This document shows, in pieces, positions 1-8,472 of a stretch of 64,000 nt of DNA. The translations under genes and the position numbers were made by a program. The first letter of the stretch is position 1. Every line of letters starts with the position of its first letter. A model generated the notes under the pieces. It had not been told where the DNA came from. It did not search any database and saw only the letters and a list, made by a program, of their open reading frames with translations. The DNA is taken from NCBI RefSeq assembly GCF_014643455.1, contig NZ_BMJM01000006.1, positions 180,129 to 244,128 of the forward strand, given 5' to 3'. The stretch is from Sandarakinorhabdus glacialis. GTDB lineage: Bacteria; Pseudomonadota; Alphaproteobacteria; Sphingomonadales; Sphingomonadaceae.

Positions 1-1
1 G

Positions 2-829
2 TTGATGCTCGGGCTGCAGGGTTCGGTGCATCCGTTCATCAGCCGCCCGAGCTACCAGGCCATCGCGCACCTGCCGTTGGCGGAAAAAGTCGCTGCGCTG
101 CGCGATCCGGAACTGCGCCAGACGCTTATCGCCGAAGTGCCGCTACCTGACCATCCGTTCGTCAATTCGGTGGCGGGCGCCTATCACAAGATGTTTCCGA
201 TCGGTGACCGGGTCGAGTACGAACCCAATCCCGACGACAGTCTCGGGGCCATCGCGGCCCGAACGGGTGTCAACCCAGACGAACTTGTCTACGACGCGTT
301 GCTCGAGGACGAAGGGCGGGCCTTCGTGTTTTTCCCGATGCACAATTACACCGACGGCGACCTCGAGAATGTCCGTCAGATGATTGCCAATCCGAACACG
401 CTGGCGGGATTGTCGGATGGCGGCGCGCATGTCGGGGCAATTTGCGATGTCAGCCTGCCGACGTTCATGCTCACACATTGGTGCCGTGACCGGACGCGCG
501 GACCCCTGCTTGAGCTGGCAGAAACAGTGAAGCAACAGACGCTGGATACGGCGCTGGCCGTTGGGCTGGGCGACCGCGGGCTGTTGGTGATCGGCTATCT
601 TGCCGATATCAATGTCATCGATTTCAAGCGGTTGGAGCTCGGCAAGCCGTACATGGCGTTCGACCTGCCGACCGGCGCACGGCGGCTGATGCAAGGCGCG
701 GAGGGTTATGTCGCGACCATCAAATCGGGACAGGTCATCTATGCGGACGGCCAGCCCACCGAGGCGCTGCCGGGCAAGCTGGTGCGCGGCAGCCAGTCCG
801 TGCCGATTCAGTCGACCGTAGCGGCCTGA
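2..829 (+). CDS. D-aminoacylase-type amidohydrolase, C-terminal part (5' end outside window)
   Basis: The visible 275 residues match the second half of the 581-aa amidohydrolase at 2486-4231, so the first roughly 300 residues, including the N-terminal HxH metal motif, lie upstream of the window. The motif LSDGGAHVG near residue 140 carries the metal-binding Asp of the amidohydrolase superfamily, and the final GYLADINVIDF segment is typical of the closing beta-sandwich. This family (N-acyl-D-amino-acid deacylases and relatives) hydrolyses amides or cyclic amides. The stop overlaps the start of the next gene by one base (TGATG), so the two are co-translated. The substrate is unknown. Two paralogues flank a keto-acid cleavage enzyme and a regulator, which suggests successive steps on related compounds. 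Confidence 0.85.
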   Translation: MMLGLQGSVHPFISRPSYQAIAHLPLAEKVAALRDPELRQTLIAEVPLPDHPFVNSVAGAYHKMFPIGDRVEYEPNPDDSLGAIAARTGVNPDELVYDALLEDEGRAFVFFPMHNYTDGDLENVRQMIANPNTLAGLSDGGAHVGAICDVSLPTFMLTHWCRDRTRGPLLELAETVKQQTLDTALAVGLGDRGLLVIGYLADINVIDFKRLELGKPYMAFDLPTGARRLMQGAEGYVATIKSGQVIYADGQPTEALPGKLVRGSQSVPIQSTVAA

Positions 830-1713
830 TGCAACCGCTGATCATCGAAGTGGCATTGAACGGCGGAACGCCGAAGTCGCGCAATCCCAATGTGCCGGTG
901 ACGCCGGCCGAGATTACCGCGGCCGCGCTCGCTGCGTTCGATGCCGGCGCGGCGATCGTGCGCAGTCACATCGACAGTTTCGACATGAACGGCGATGCGG
1001 CGGTGGCGCGTTACATGGAGGGCTATGCGCCGGTGCTGGCGGCGCGGCCGGATGCGGTCCTGTGGGGCACGGTGGCCGGCGGCAAGGGCGTCGATGCGCG
1101 GTTCGGACACTACCGTGGCCTTGCGGCGGCGGGGGTCAGGATGGGGGCTTTTGATCCGGGGTCGGTCAACCTGGGCAGCGAGGGCGAGGACGGCCTGCCG
1201 GGCATGTCGATCGTTTATTCTACGTCTTTCAGGGAGATAGCCTGGCTGGCTGATATGCACAGTGAGGCGAAGCTGGGGCCGGGGATCGCAATTTACGAGC
1301 CGGGCTGGCTGCGGACCGTGCTGGCCTATGAAAAGGCAGGGCGATTGCCGGCAGGCGCGTTTGTGAAGCTGTATTTTAACGGCCGGTACAATTTCATCGA
1401 TGGCAAGCGCAGCAATATCGCGTTCGGCTTGCCGCCGACGCGGACGGCGCTCGACGCCTATCTCGAATTGCTCGAGGGGTCGGCATTGCCATGGGCGGTG
1501 GCGGCGATCGGCGATTGTGTGATTGATACGGGGATTGCCCGGCTGGCGATCGAGCGCGGCGGGCATGTACGCGTCGGACTGGAAGATTTCGGCGGCGAGC
1601 GGGTGCCGACCAATGTCGGGTTGATCGAAGAAGTCGTTGCCCTGGCGCAGGCTGCGGGACGGCCGATCGCGACGCCGCTGCAAGCTGCCGAGATCTTGGG
1701 GCTACCACAATGA
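829..1713 (+). CDS. beta-keto acid cleavage enzyme (BKACE, DUF849 family)
   Basis: This 294-aa TIM-barrel protein belongs to the family of 3-keto-5-aminohexanoate cleavage enzyme, which condenses a beta-keto acid with acetyl-CoA and releases acetoacetate plus a new CoA ester. The start (IEVALNGG, then PVTPAEI), the conserved AGAAIV strand and the late VGLEDF motif with the active-site Glu fit the family. The usual HxH zinc pair appears as R-S-H, so one of the two histidines is Arg here. That may mark a substrate subgroup. It starts inside the stop codon of the upstream amidohydrolase and its end overlaps the IclR gene by 4 nt. Substrates differ widely across the family, so none is assigned. 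Confidence 0.85.
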   Translation: MQPLIIEVALNGGTPKSRNPNVPVTPAEITAAALAAFDAGAAIVRSHIDSFDMNGDAAVARYMEGYAPVLAARPDAVLWGTVAGGKGVDARFGHYRGLAAAGVRMGAFDPGSVNLGSEGEDGLPGMSIVYSTSFREIAWLADMHSEAKLGPGIAIYEPGWLRTVLAYEKAGRLPAGAFVKLYFNGRYNFIDGKRSNIAFGLPPTRTALDAYLELLEGSALPWAVAAIGDCVIDTGIARLAIERGGHVRVGLEDFGGERVPTNVGLIEEVVALAQAAGRPIATPLQAAEILGLPQ

Positions 1714-2474
1714 GTGCGACGCTGCACGCGCTGCCGGTACCGCCGCCGGTCAAGCCGGTGGGTGCGGTGGCGGCGGCGCTGCGGATATTGCGCTGCATTG
1801 GGCGGCACGCAGAGAGCGTTCGGCTTTCGGATATCGTTCGCGAGGAGGGGCTTAACCCTTCGACAACGCTCAATATTTTGCGGACGCTTGAACATGAGGG
1901 GCTGGTCGGGTTCGACGTGCGCAGCAAGCGATATGCGCTAGCCGATGGTCTTGCCGACCTTGTAGCGCCGGTGCTTGGACGGCGTGATGCCGGGCGGCGG
2001 GCCGGGCAGGCCATGACGGCGGCGGCGCAGGAACTGGGGGCAACGATCGGCATGTGGAAGCGGGTCGGAGATGAAGTCGAACTCGTTCGCGTCGGAGAAT
2101 CGAGTGACGCCATGCGCATCGCCTTCACCGTCGGGCGGCGGTTGCCAATGTTCCTGGGCGCAATGGGCCGGCTGGTCGCGGCGCGCGGGGATTGGAGCGA
2201 AATGCAATTGCAACAAGGGTTTGCGGCCGTTCCTTGGGCGCGAGCACCCAATTATGGCGATTGGCGGCGGCAGGTCGAGGAGTCCCGGGCATGCGATACC
2301 GGAGTCGATCGCGGGAATGTGACTGCCGGTATCCTGGGTGTGGCGGTGCCGGTCGAGCGCGATGGACCGCTGGTTCATATCTTGGCGGCCGCGCTGTTCG
2401 ATGCGGGCCAACATCCTGATCTTGTTGCTGTTGCCGAGCGCCTGCGCAGCGTTGCTGCCGCTGCTGCGAACTGA
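1710..2474 (+). CDS. IclR-family transcriptional regulator
   Basis: A 254-aa protein with an N-terminal winged helix-turn-helix (about residues 20-80; recognition region around NPSTTLNILRTLEHEGLV) and a C-terminal GAF-like effector domain. IclR proteins sense aromatic or carboxylic acid metabolites and control the adjacent catabolic genes. The ATG overlaps the BKACE stop by 4 nt, so the regulator is encoded within the operon it probably controls. Its effector may be a keto-acid or amide intermediate, which is inference from position only. Confidence 0.88.
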   Translation: MSATLHALPVPPPVKPVGAVAAALRILRCIGRHAESVRLSDIVREEGLNPSTTLNILRTLEHEGLVGFDVRSKRYALADGLADLVAPVLGRRDAGRRAGQAMTAAAQELGATIGMWKRVGDEVELVRVGESSDAMRIAFTVGRRLPMFLGAMGRLVAARGDWSEMQLQQGFAAVPWARAPNYGDWRRQVEESRACDTGVDRGNVTAGILGVAVPVERDGPLVHILAAALFDAGQHPDLVAVAERLRSVAAAAAN

Positions 2475-2485
2475 AGGACACGAAG

Positions 2486-4231
2486 ATGCATGATATCCTG
2501 GTGAAGAATGGCATTGTCATCGACGGCACGGGCGCGCCGCAGTTTCGCGGCGACGTGGCGATCGCCGACGGCCAAATCGTTGAAGTCGGGCAGGTTTCCG
2601 GCGCCGCGCGGCGCGTGATCGATGCCGAGGGTTGTGTGGTAACCCCGGGGTTCGTCGATATCCATACCCATTACGATGGGCAGGTGTGCTGGGACAATGT
2701 GCTGGCGCCGTCGTCGATCAACGGCGTCACGTCGGCGGCGATGGGCAATTGCGGGGTCGGATTTGCACCGGCACGGGCCGACAAGCATGACTGGCTGATT
2801 CAGTTGCTCGAAGGTGTCGAGGACATTCCGGGGACCGCGCTGACCGAGGGGCTGACCTGGGATTGGGAAAGTTTTCCAGATTATCTCAATAGCTTGGCGG
2901 CACGATCTTACACGATGGATTTGGGGACCCACATGCCGCATGCGGCGCTGCGGGCCTATGTCATGGGGGATCGCGGCGGCGATCATCTGGCACTGCCGAG
3001 CGAGAGCGAAATTGCCGAGATGGCGCGGTTGACGGTCGAGGCGCTCGATGCGGGGGCGCTGGGCTTTTCGACGTCGCGGACGCATGCGCACCGGAGCCGG
3101 GACGGGCTGAATATCGGCACGTTGAGTGCCGGGGATCCGGAGTTGCTGGGCATTGCGGCGGCCATGGGTGCGCGGGGCAAGGGCGTTATCCAATTGATTT
3201 CGGACGCTTATCTGACGGCGGACGATGGCTATGCGCAGGCCGAGCTGGGGCTGATCCGGCGGTTGGCGGAGACCAGTGGGCGGCGGCTTTCGTTCACGGT
3301 CCAGCAGAGCGATGACTCGCCGGACCGGTGGCGGAGCATCTATCGCGAGATCGATGCGATGGTGGCGGATGGGCTGGAAGTCAACGCACAGGTGGCGCCG
3401 CGGCCGATCGGGGCGATTTTGTCTTTTGCTTCAACGACTAATCCGTTTGTGTTGACGCCGACTTATCGCCGTATCGCGGGTGGTAGCGCCGATATCGCCG
3501 CGCGCCTGGCGGCGTTGAGGGAACCCGAGGTGCGGGCGGCAATATTGAAGGAACACAATGACTCCCGGCCAACGGAGGGATTTGCGGCGATCCTGACCTG
3601 GGGCTTTACGCGGATGTTCCGGATGGGCGACCCGGTCGATTACGAACCGCATGAAAGCCAGTCGCTGGCGGCGGAGGCGACGCGGGCCGGGGCCGGCATG
3701 GCGGCGTTCGTTTATGACGTCCTGCTTGAGGAAAACGGACAACGTTTGCTGTATATGCCATTGATAAATTACGCAAAAGGCAATCTTGACGATGTCCATG
3801 CGATGATGACCGGGAGTCATGTCCTTTATGGTTTGTCGGATGGCGGGGCGCATTGCGGGACGATCTGTGACGGGAGTTTTCCGACGACGACGGTGGCCTT
3901 GTGGTCGAAGGGCAACAAATCGGGGTTGAGCGCGCCTCTGGAAAGCCTTGTGCATGGCTATACGCAGCGCAACGCGGCGCATGTCGGCTGGTACGACCGG
4001 GGCGTGGTCAAGCCGGGGTATTTGGGCGATATCAATGTCATAGCGCTCGATGAGCTGTCGCTGAGTCCGCCGGAGATCGTCCAGGATTTGCCGGCGGGGG
4101 GGACGCGGCTGCTGCAGCAGCCGCATGGCTATCGGTGGACGATCAAGTCCGGCGTGCCGACGTTCGAGAATGGCGAATGGACCGGGAAGACACCGGGTGG
4201 TTTGCTGCGCGGTGAGCAGCGGCGCGGGTAA
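2486..4231 (+). CDS. N-acyl-D-amino-acid deacylase family amidohydrolase
   Basis: A complete 581-aa amidohydrolase. The N-terminal strand leads to DIHTHYDGQ (about residues 57-65), the HxH metal motif followed by the Asp seen in D-aminoacylases. The core has SRTHAHRS and VQQSDDS segments, and LSDGGAHCG (about residue 451) carries the catalytic Asp. It starts 11 nt after the IclR gene behind a purine-rich GAAGGA site. It is a diverged paralogue of the partial gene at 2-829, to which its C-terminal half aligns throughout. Family members open or hydrolyse N-acyl amino acids, hydantoin-like or lactam rings. The true substrate cannot be read from sequence. Confidence 0.88.
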   Translation: MHDILVKNGIVIDGTGAPQFRGDVAIADGQIVEVGQVSGAARRVIDAEGCVVTPGFVDIHTHYDGQVCWDNVLAPSSINGVTSAAMGNCGVGFAPARADKHDWLIQLLEGVEDIPGTALTEGLTWDWESFPDYLNSLAARSYTMDLGTHMPHAALRAYVMGDRGGDHLALPSESEIAEMARLTVEALDAGALGFSTSRTHAHRSRDGLNIGTLSAGDPELLGIAAAMGARGKGVIQLISDAYLTADDGYAQAELGLIRRLAETSGRRLSFTVQQSDDSPDRWRSIYREIDAMVADGLEVNAQVAPRPIGAILSFASTTNPFVLTPTYRRIAGGSADIAARLAALREPEVRAAILKEHNDSRPTEGFAAILTWGFTRMFRMGDPVDYEPHESQSLAAEATRAGAGMAAFVYDVLLEENGQRLLYMPLINYAKGNLDDVHAMMTGSHVLYGLSDGGAHCGTICDGSFPTTTVALWSKGNKSGLSAPLESLVHGYTQRNAAHVGWYDRGVVKPGYLGDINVIALDELSLSPPEIVQDLPAGGTRLLQQPHGYRWTIKSGVPTFENGEWTGKTPGGLLRGEQRRG

Positions 4232-4347
4232 AGCAGGGGATCCGGGGCTGTTTCGGAGACTGTCGGCGGCCTGTTGGCAGCACGTTTCGGGGATGTCGAC
4301 GGCTTGTTTGCGCCCGCAAATCGGACTTGGCGGGTATTCCGGCGGAC

Positions 4348-6957
4348 TCAGGCCGTTTTGGCGAAGCCCAGCCGGGTCAGGATCTGGGCGATTTGCTGGC
4401 GGCCATAGGGTTTGCCGATGACCGGGACGTCGGGATGGCCGAGGCCCCCCGGGTCGCCGTCGTAGCCGGTGGCGAAGGCAAACGGGATACCGTGCGCGGC
4501 GAGGGCGTCAGCGACGGCGATGCTGGTTTCCTTGCCGAGGTTGTAGTCGAGGAGGGCGAAGGCGAAGCTATCGGATTCGATTGCCTCGAGTGCGGCACGG
4601 GCGGTGGCGGCGGTGACGACTTCGGAGGCGCCGAAGCCGCGCAACATGTCGGCGCAGTCCATCGCGATGATCATCGTGTCCTCGACAAGCAGGACGTGGA
4701 GACCGGCGAGCAAAGCCGGGTTGCGATCGTCGACGAACACGGTTTCGGCGGCGACGTCGGTGCTCGACAGGCCGGCGAGATGGCGGCCGGGAATGCAGAA
4801 ATTGGCAACGAACCCCGTCGGCAGATATTGCAGCGCCGCCGAGCCGCCGAGATCATAGGGCACCGAGCGTTCGATGATCGCCGAGCCGAAACCACGGCGG
4901 GTCGGCGGGACGACTTCGGGACCGCCGCTTTCGGACCAGTCGATGAGCAAGTCGCCGGCGCTGTCGAAGCGCCAGGCGACGGTGACGGTGCCGCCGCCGG
5001 CTTCGGCCCCGTCTTCCGACAGGGCGTCATCCGACAGGGCGTCTTCCGATACGCCGCCATTCGACAAAGCGCCGTATTTGGCGGCGTTGGTCATCAATTC
5101 GTGGAAGACCAGCGCCAGCGCGGTGAAGGCGGCCGGGCGGACCAGGACGTTGGGACCGGAGAGGCGAACGCGGTCGCGGCGGGGGCCGAGATAGGCGTCG
5201 CTTTCGGTGCTGATCAAATCCTTGAGGCGGGCGGGTCCCCAGCGGTCGCTGGTGATCTGGTCGTGGGCGCGGGCGAGCGACTGGACGCGTTTGCCCAATG
5301 TTTCGATGAAGCCTTCGGCGTCTTCGGCGCTGGTGCGGGTCTGCGAGATCACGCCGCGGATCAGCGCCAGGATATTGCGGACGCGGTGGTTGAGCTCGGC
5401 AATGAGCAGTTCCTGCCCGCTGCGCAGCTGGACATCGGGGCTGAGCAGGCCGCGCGAGCGGTACAGCCCTTCGAGAAGCGCGACCCGGATGGTTTCGGCG
5501 GCAACGAGTTCCCCCGGAGTGAAGGACAGTGAGCGCCCGGTGACGAGCTCGGCCCAGGCGTTGAAGCTTTGGCGCGGTGCCAGGCGGCCGTTGGTGCCGG
5601 GGCCGTCGCTTTTGTCGGGGTCGCCGGCCCACAGGATCGTGGTCGCCTGTTCGGGTCGGAACAGCAGGAGATAATCCTCGGGTCCGCGCATCAGCGGGAT
5701 GGCGACGAGGCCGACCGCGGTGTCGGCATGATCGGCCGCCGGGGGGAAAACCGTGGACAGGGCCGCGCTGCTGAACATTCGGTGATGCGTTTCGGCGGCG
5801 AGCCAGCTGGTGATCGCGCTGCACTGGGCGGGATTGGGAACGGCGCCGGTCGACCAGATTTTACCATCGACGCGGACGGCAAGGCCGGCGGCGGGGATGA
5901 TGTCAAAGATCAGTTCGCCGAGGCGGCGGGCGTTGGTGAGCAAGCCGCGGTCATGCTCCATTTCGGCGACCAGCAGCCGTGCCGCGGCATCGGCTCGGGC
6001 CTCGTCTTCGGCGGCGTCGCGGCGCAGGCGGCTTTCGAGCATCATCGAGAACATTTCGCCGAACAGCTCGGCGCCGGTGCGATAGGCGAAGCTGGGCAGG
6101 CGCGGCGCGGTGTGGTGGCAGGCGAACAGGCCCCATAGCTTGCCGTCGACGACGATCGAGATCGACATCGAGGCAGCGACGCCCATGTTGCGCAGATACT
6201 CGATATGGACCGGCGACACGGCGCGAAGGACCGACAGCGATTGATCGAGTTTTTCGGACGCGGCGCTGGGTAGCGAGTCGATCGGCACCGGGTCCGAAGC
6301 AACGTCGGCGATGATGCGGAAGGCGCTGCGCAGGTATAGCGCGCGCGCCTGTGCCGGGATGTCGCCGGCGGGATAATGCAGCCCGAGATAGGGGGTGCCG
6401 GTGCCGGCGCCGCGCAGCGCCTCCGCGACGACTTCGCCATGGCCATCGGCGTCGAAGCGATAGACCATGACGCGGGCAAAGCCGGTCAGCGCCTGGATGT
6501 GGCGGGCGCCGTCGCGCAGGAACGCCGGCAGGGCCTCGCTGTGCTTGAGGCGGGCGAGCATGGCGCGGACCAGGGCGGCGGCTTCGCGCTCGTCGAGCAT
6601 GGCGGGTTCGGCCTCGATGACGATGGCGTCACCCGACCGGTGCATGGCGATGTCGAACGGCGGCCGGCCGGCGATCAGTTCGATGGCGAACAGCCGGTGT
6701 ATTTCATCGGTTTCGCGCAGATAGGCGGCCTGGTTGCGCAGCGTGTGGAGCGCCTGCGGAGCGATCAGGTCGGCGGCAATGCTGCCGAGCCAGGCGGCGG
6801 GAGGCAGGCCGGTGAAGGCGGCGACATTGGCCGAGACGCGCGTTATCGCCCAATCGAGCGTGAGGGCAAGCAGGAAACCATAGGACTGTACGGTTCCGGG
6901 CACATGGATCGGCTCACTGGCACAATCGAGAAGGTCCGTGGTGGCGGCTTCAGTCAT
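4348..6957 (-). CDS. bphP: bacteriophytochrome hybrid sensor kinase (PAS-GAF-PHY-HWE kinase-REC)
   Basis: An 869-aa red/far-red photoreceptor kinase. The biliverdin-binding Cys is residue 12 (LLDCASEPIHVPG). PAS is followed by GAF with LHYPAGDIPAQAR (PAGDIP instead of the commoner PASDIP), then PHY. An HWE-type kinase follows, with ELNHRVRN holding the phospho-acceptor His near residue 522, N-box HELMTNAAKYG and WSESGG. A C-terminal receiver has VED, a phospho-Asp in LLDYNLG and Lys in GKPYG. No heme oxygenase gene is adjacent, although many bph loci have one. The ATG at 6957 has no ribosome site of its own but lies inside a well-initiated leader ORF (6950-7009). An in-frame TTG at 6999 would add 14 residues. 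Three 15-bp repeats lie between the N and G boxes. Confidence 0.92.
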   Translation of the reverse strand: MTEAATTDLLDCASEPIHVPGTVQSYGFLLALTLDWAITRVSANVAAFTGLPPAAWLGSIAADLIAPQALHTLRNQAAYLRETDEIHRLFAIELIAGRPPFDIAMHRSGDAIVIEAEPAMLDEREAAALVRAMLARLKHSEALPAFLRDGARHIQALTGFARVMVYRFDADGHGEVVAEALRGAGTGTPYLGLHYPAGDIPAQARALYLRSAFRIIADVASDPVPIDSLPSAASEKLDQSLSVLRAVSPVHIEYLRNMGVAASMSISIVVDGKLWGLFACHHTAPRLPSFAYRTGAELFGEMFSMMLESRLRRDAAEDEARADAAARLLVAEMEHDRGLLTNARRLGELIFDIIPAAGLAVRVDGKIWSTGAVPNPAQCSAITSWLAAETHHRMFSSAALSTVFPPAADHADTAVGLVAIPLMRGPEDYLLLFRPEQATTILWAGDPDKSDGPGTNGRLAPRQSFNAWAELVTGRSLSFTPGELVAAETIRVALLEGLYRSRGLLSPDVQLRSGQELLIAELNHRVRNILALIRGVISQTRTSAEDAEGFIETLGKRVQSLARAHDQITSDRWGPARLKDLISTESDAYLGPRRDRVRLSGPNVLVRPAAFTALALVFHELMTNAAKYGALSNGGVSEDALSDDALSEDGAEAGGGTVTVAWRFDSAGDLLIDWSESGGPEVVPPTRRGFGSAIIERSVPYDLGGSAALQYLPTGFVANFCIPGRHLAGLSSTDVAAETVFVDDRNPALLAGLHVLLVEDTMIIAMDCADMLRGFGASEVVTAATARAALEAIESDSFAFALLDYNLGKETSIAVADALAAHGIPFAFATGYDGDPGGLGHPDVPVIGKPYGRQQIAQILTRLGFAKTA
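5011..5055. repeat. three tandem 15-bp repeats inside the phytochrome kinase domain
   Basis: Three consecutive 15-bp units (5011-5025, 5026-5040, 5041-5055) differ by one base between the first two, with more drift in the third. They encode repeated Ala-Leu-Ser-(Glu/Asp)-Asp blocks in a loop between the N box and G1 box of the ATP-binding domain. The unit length is a multiple of three, so copy-number change would alter loop length without breaking the frame. Confidence 0.7.
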
Positions 6958-7009
6958 TATTGTTGGGCATGCCAATGACCATGGGCAGGATTTGTGCAAT
7001 AACGTGCAT
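6950..7009 (-). CDS. 19-codon leader ORF overlapping the phytochrome start
   Basis: Reading minus, AAAGGAGCAGGAA stands directly before an ATG at 7009, an excellent Shine-Dalgarno with 6-nt spacing. The ORF encodes 19 residues beginning MHVIAQILP and ending NNND. It ends with TGA at 6950-6952, inside the first codons of the phytochrome gene (ATG at 6957), an 8-nt overlap. The phytochrome ATG lacks a ribosome site, so its translation probably depends on ribosomes terminating here. The peptide shows no recognisable domain. It could be a purely structural leader or a regulated one. Confidence 0.5.
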   Translation of the reverse strand: MHVIAQILPMVIGMPNNND

Positions 7010-7057
7010 TTCCTGCTCCTTTGGGGCGTGCGGATCCGATGTTTTATTGTGCGATTA

Positions 7058-7501
7058 CTAGACGGAACAAAGCAGCGAATACTTGGGGGTGCCGCTGCGG
7101 GAATTTAAAGATTTCATCGGTAACAGTTCCTTGAGACGGGGGATATGGTTATTTCGGGGCTGGCGGTGGGGAGTCTGGCCGGCATAGACTTGCGCGGCGA
7201 TGAGCTTGACGGCGACACCGGCGGCCTGGGCGTAGATGGCGGGGGTGTCGCCGACGGCGCCAAAATCGACGACACCGGCGTTCATGGCCTCGATGAGGGG
7301 TGGGCCGGAGGGGAACTGGGTCCAGGCGAGGGTGATGCCGGCGGCCTCCAGGCGCTTGTCGATGGCACCGCGGGTGCGGGCGATGAAGAGGATGCCGTTG
7401 CGCTGGAAGCCGATCGTCAGTCTGGAACCGCCATCCTTTGGCGCGCACGCTGCGACGCCGATCAGGGCGGCCGTGTGCAGCAGGTGGCGGCGATCGATCA
7501 T
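7058..7501 (-). pseudogene. truncated SsuA-like sulfonate-binding lipoprotein
   Basis: The first roughly 105 residues are a convincing aliphatic-sulfonate-binding protein: Tat/lipoprotein-like start MIDRRHLL, lipobox GVAAC, then TIGFQRNGILFIA and VDFGAVGDTPAIYAQ. After about nt 7170 the similarity stops, and about 40 unrelated residues follow to a stop at 7058. Intact family members are about 310-350 aa (compare the 315-aa copy at 10604-11551), so roughly two thirds is missing. It is most simply the remnant of a deletion. A short secreted peptide with a real function cannot be excluded. Confidence 0.7.
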
Positions 7502-7581
7502 GCCAGTCTCCGAAATTCCGGTGACCGTGGCAGGCCTGCGGCGGCGTGACAGCAAAGATTTGGTAGCGAGGCTGATACGAA

Positions 7582-7610
7582 AACGCCGCCGGGGGTAAGC
7601 CGGCGGCGTT
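7582..7610 (-). terminator. Rho-independent terminator of the PEP-CTERM gene
   Basis: A perfect 10-bp GC-rich stem (7582-7591 with 7601-7610, loop of 9) begins 20 nt past the stop codon at 7630. In the minus-strand direction it is followed by a run of four T (counting the paired ends). Confidence 0.6.
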
Positions 7611-7629
7611 CAGGTCGGCTATGCCGGGT

Positions 7630-8250
7630 TCAGGCGGCGACGGTGGTGCGCGAACGGCGGCGCATGGTGGCGCCGACCAGGCCGAAACCGACCGTGAGCA
7701 AGGCCCAGGCGGCTGGCTCGGGAACCGAGGCGAGGGTGTCGGAGAAGGCGAGGTTGTCGACTTCGAAGGCGGGGCTGTTGGACGTGAGCGCGAGGCCCGC
7801 GATCAGGCGGCCGTCGCCGTTGATGATGAAGCTGCCCGAGGTCGAGCCGTTGGCCTGACCGCCGGAGAGGATGTCGTCGCCCGAAATCGCTTCGAAGCCG
7901 CCATCAGCATAGTTGATGGTCAGCGTGTTGTAGCTGTCGACGGTGCTGTAGTCGAAGCTGAACGAGCGGACATCGTTGGTAAAATCGATGCTGGCTGTGC
8001 CGCTGCCGACAGCGAGGTAGGGCGTGGAGTTGCCGGGGATCGCAGCGGCCTGACCGCCCACGTTGCCCGTCGGGAAGAAGAAGCCGCTGCCGGTGACGAG
8101 CGACTGGCTTTCGACGCTGTCGAAGTCATTGAACAGCGTGTAGCCGGCCGGGGCACCGAAGACGCCAGGATTGAAGATGATGGTCGCGGCGCCGGCATTG
8201 CCGGCAAACGCTGCGGTTGCCACCGCAGCGAGAAGGATGCGCTTGATCAT
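7630..8250 (-). CDS. PEPxxWA-CTERM sorting-domain protein
   Basis: A 206-aa secreted protein. The signal peptide starts at MIKRILLAAVATAAFAG and ends near AGA-AT. The middle is a Gly/Ser/Thr/Asn-rich beta-type domain without recognised catalytic motifs. The C-terminus has VPEPAAWALL, a hydrophobic helix and an RRRSR cluster, the tripartite signal handled by exosortase/archaeosortase-type proteases in Proteobacteria. The start at 8250 is preceded by AGGGAA and opens directly with the signal peptide. It is monocistronic, with its own terminator and an AT-rich upstream region. No exosortase is encoded in this window. Such proteins are usually linked to extracellular matrix production. Confidence 0.85.
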   Translation of the reverse strand: MIKRILLAAVATAAFAGNAGAATIIFNPGVFGAPAGYTLFNDFDSVESQSLVTGSGFFFPTGNVGGQAAAIPGNSTPYLAVGSGTASIDFTNDVRSFSFDYSTVDSYNTLTINYADGGFEAISGDDILSGGQANGSTSGSFIINGDGRLIAGLALTSNSPAFEVDNLAFSDTLASVPEPAAWALLTVGFGLVGATMRRRSRTTVAA

Positions 8251-8472
8251 GAAATTTTCCCTATGATAACCACGGGTCGTGATGCGGTCGTCATAGGCTT
8301 TGCAAGTTGCATGCCATCGCTCCAACCAACTGAATTGTAAAGTTTTAACATTTTCTAAATTTTCCGATGTGTAAGCCGTGCCGACACTTTCGATATATAG
8401 GTCGATCCAACGCACTGAATAAGTTACCGAAAAATGACAGGATCGGTGCCGCAAGGGTGCGCGCGGCCTGGG
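8251..8472. promoter_or_regulatory. AT-rich upstream region of the PEP-CTERM gene
   Basis: This 222-nt interval lies between the start of the PEP-CTERM gene and the end of the rhodanese gene. The part around 8330-8400 is strikingly A+T-rich (runs such as AATTGTAAAG and TTTTAACATTTTC) against the GC-rich surroundings, which fits a promoter. No individual -35/-10 pair could be fixed with confidence. Confidence 0.35.

Noticed and set aside
4327..5532. Long plus-strand open frame across the phytochrome gene
   Set aside because: It is a G-rich antisense shadow with no domain. The minus strand encodes an unmistakable phytochrome kinase there.
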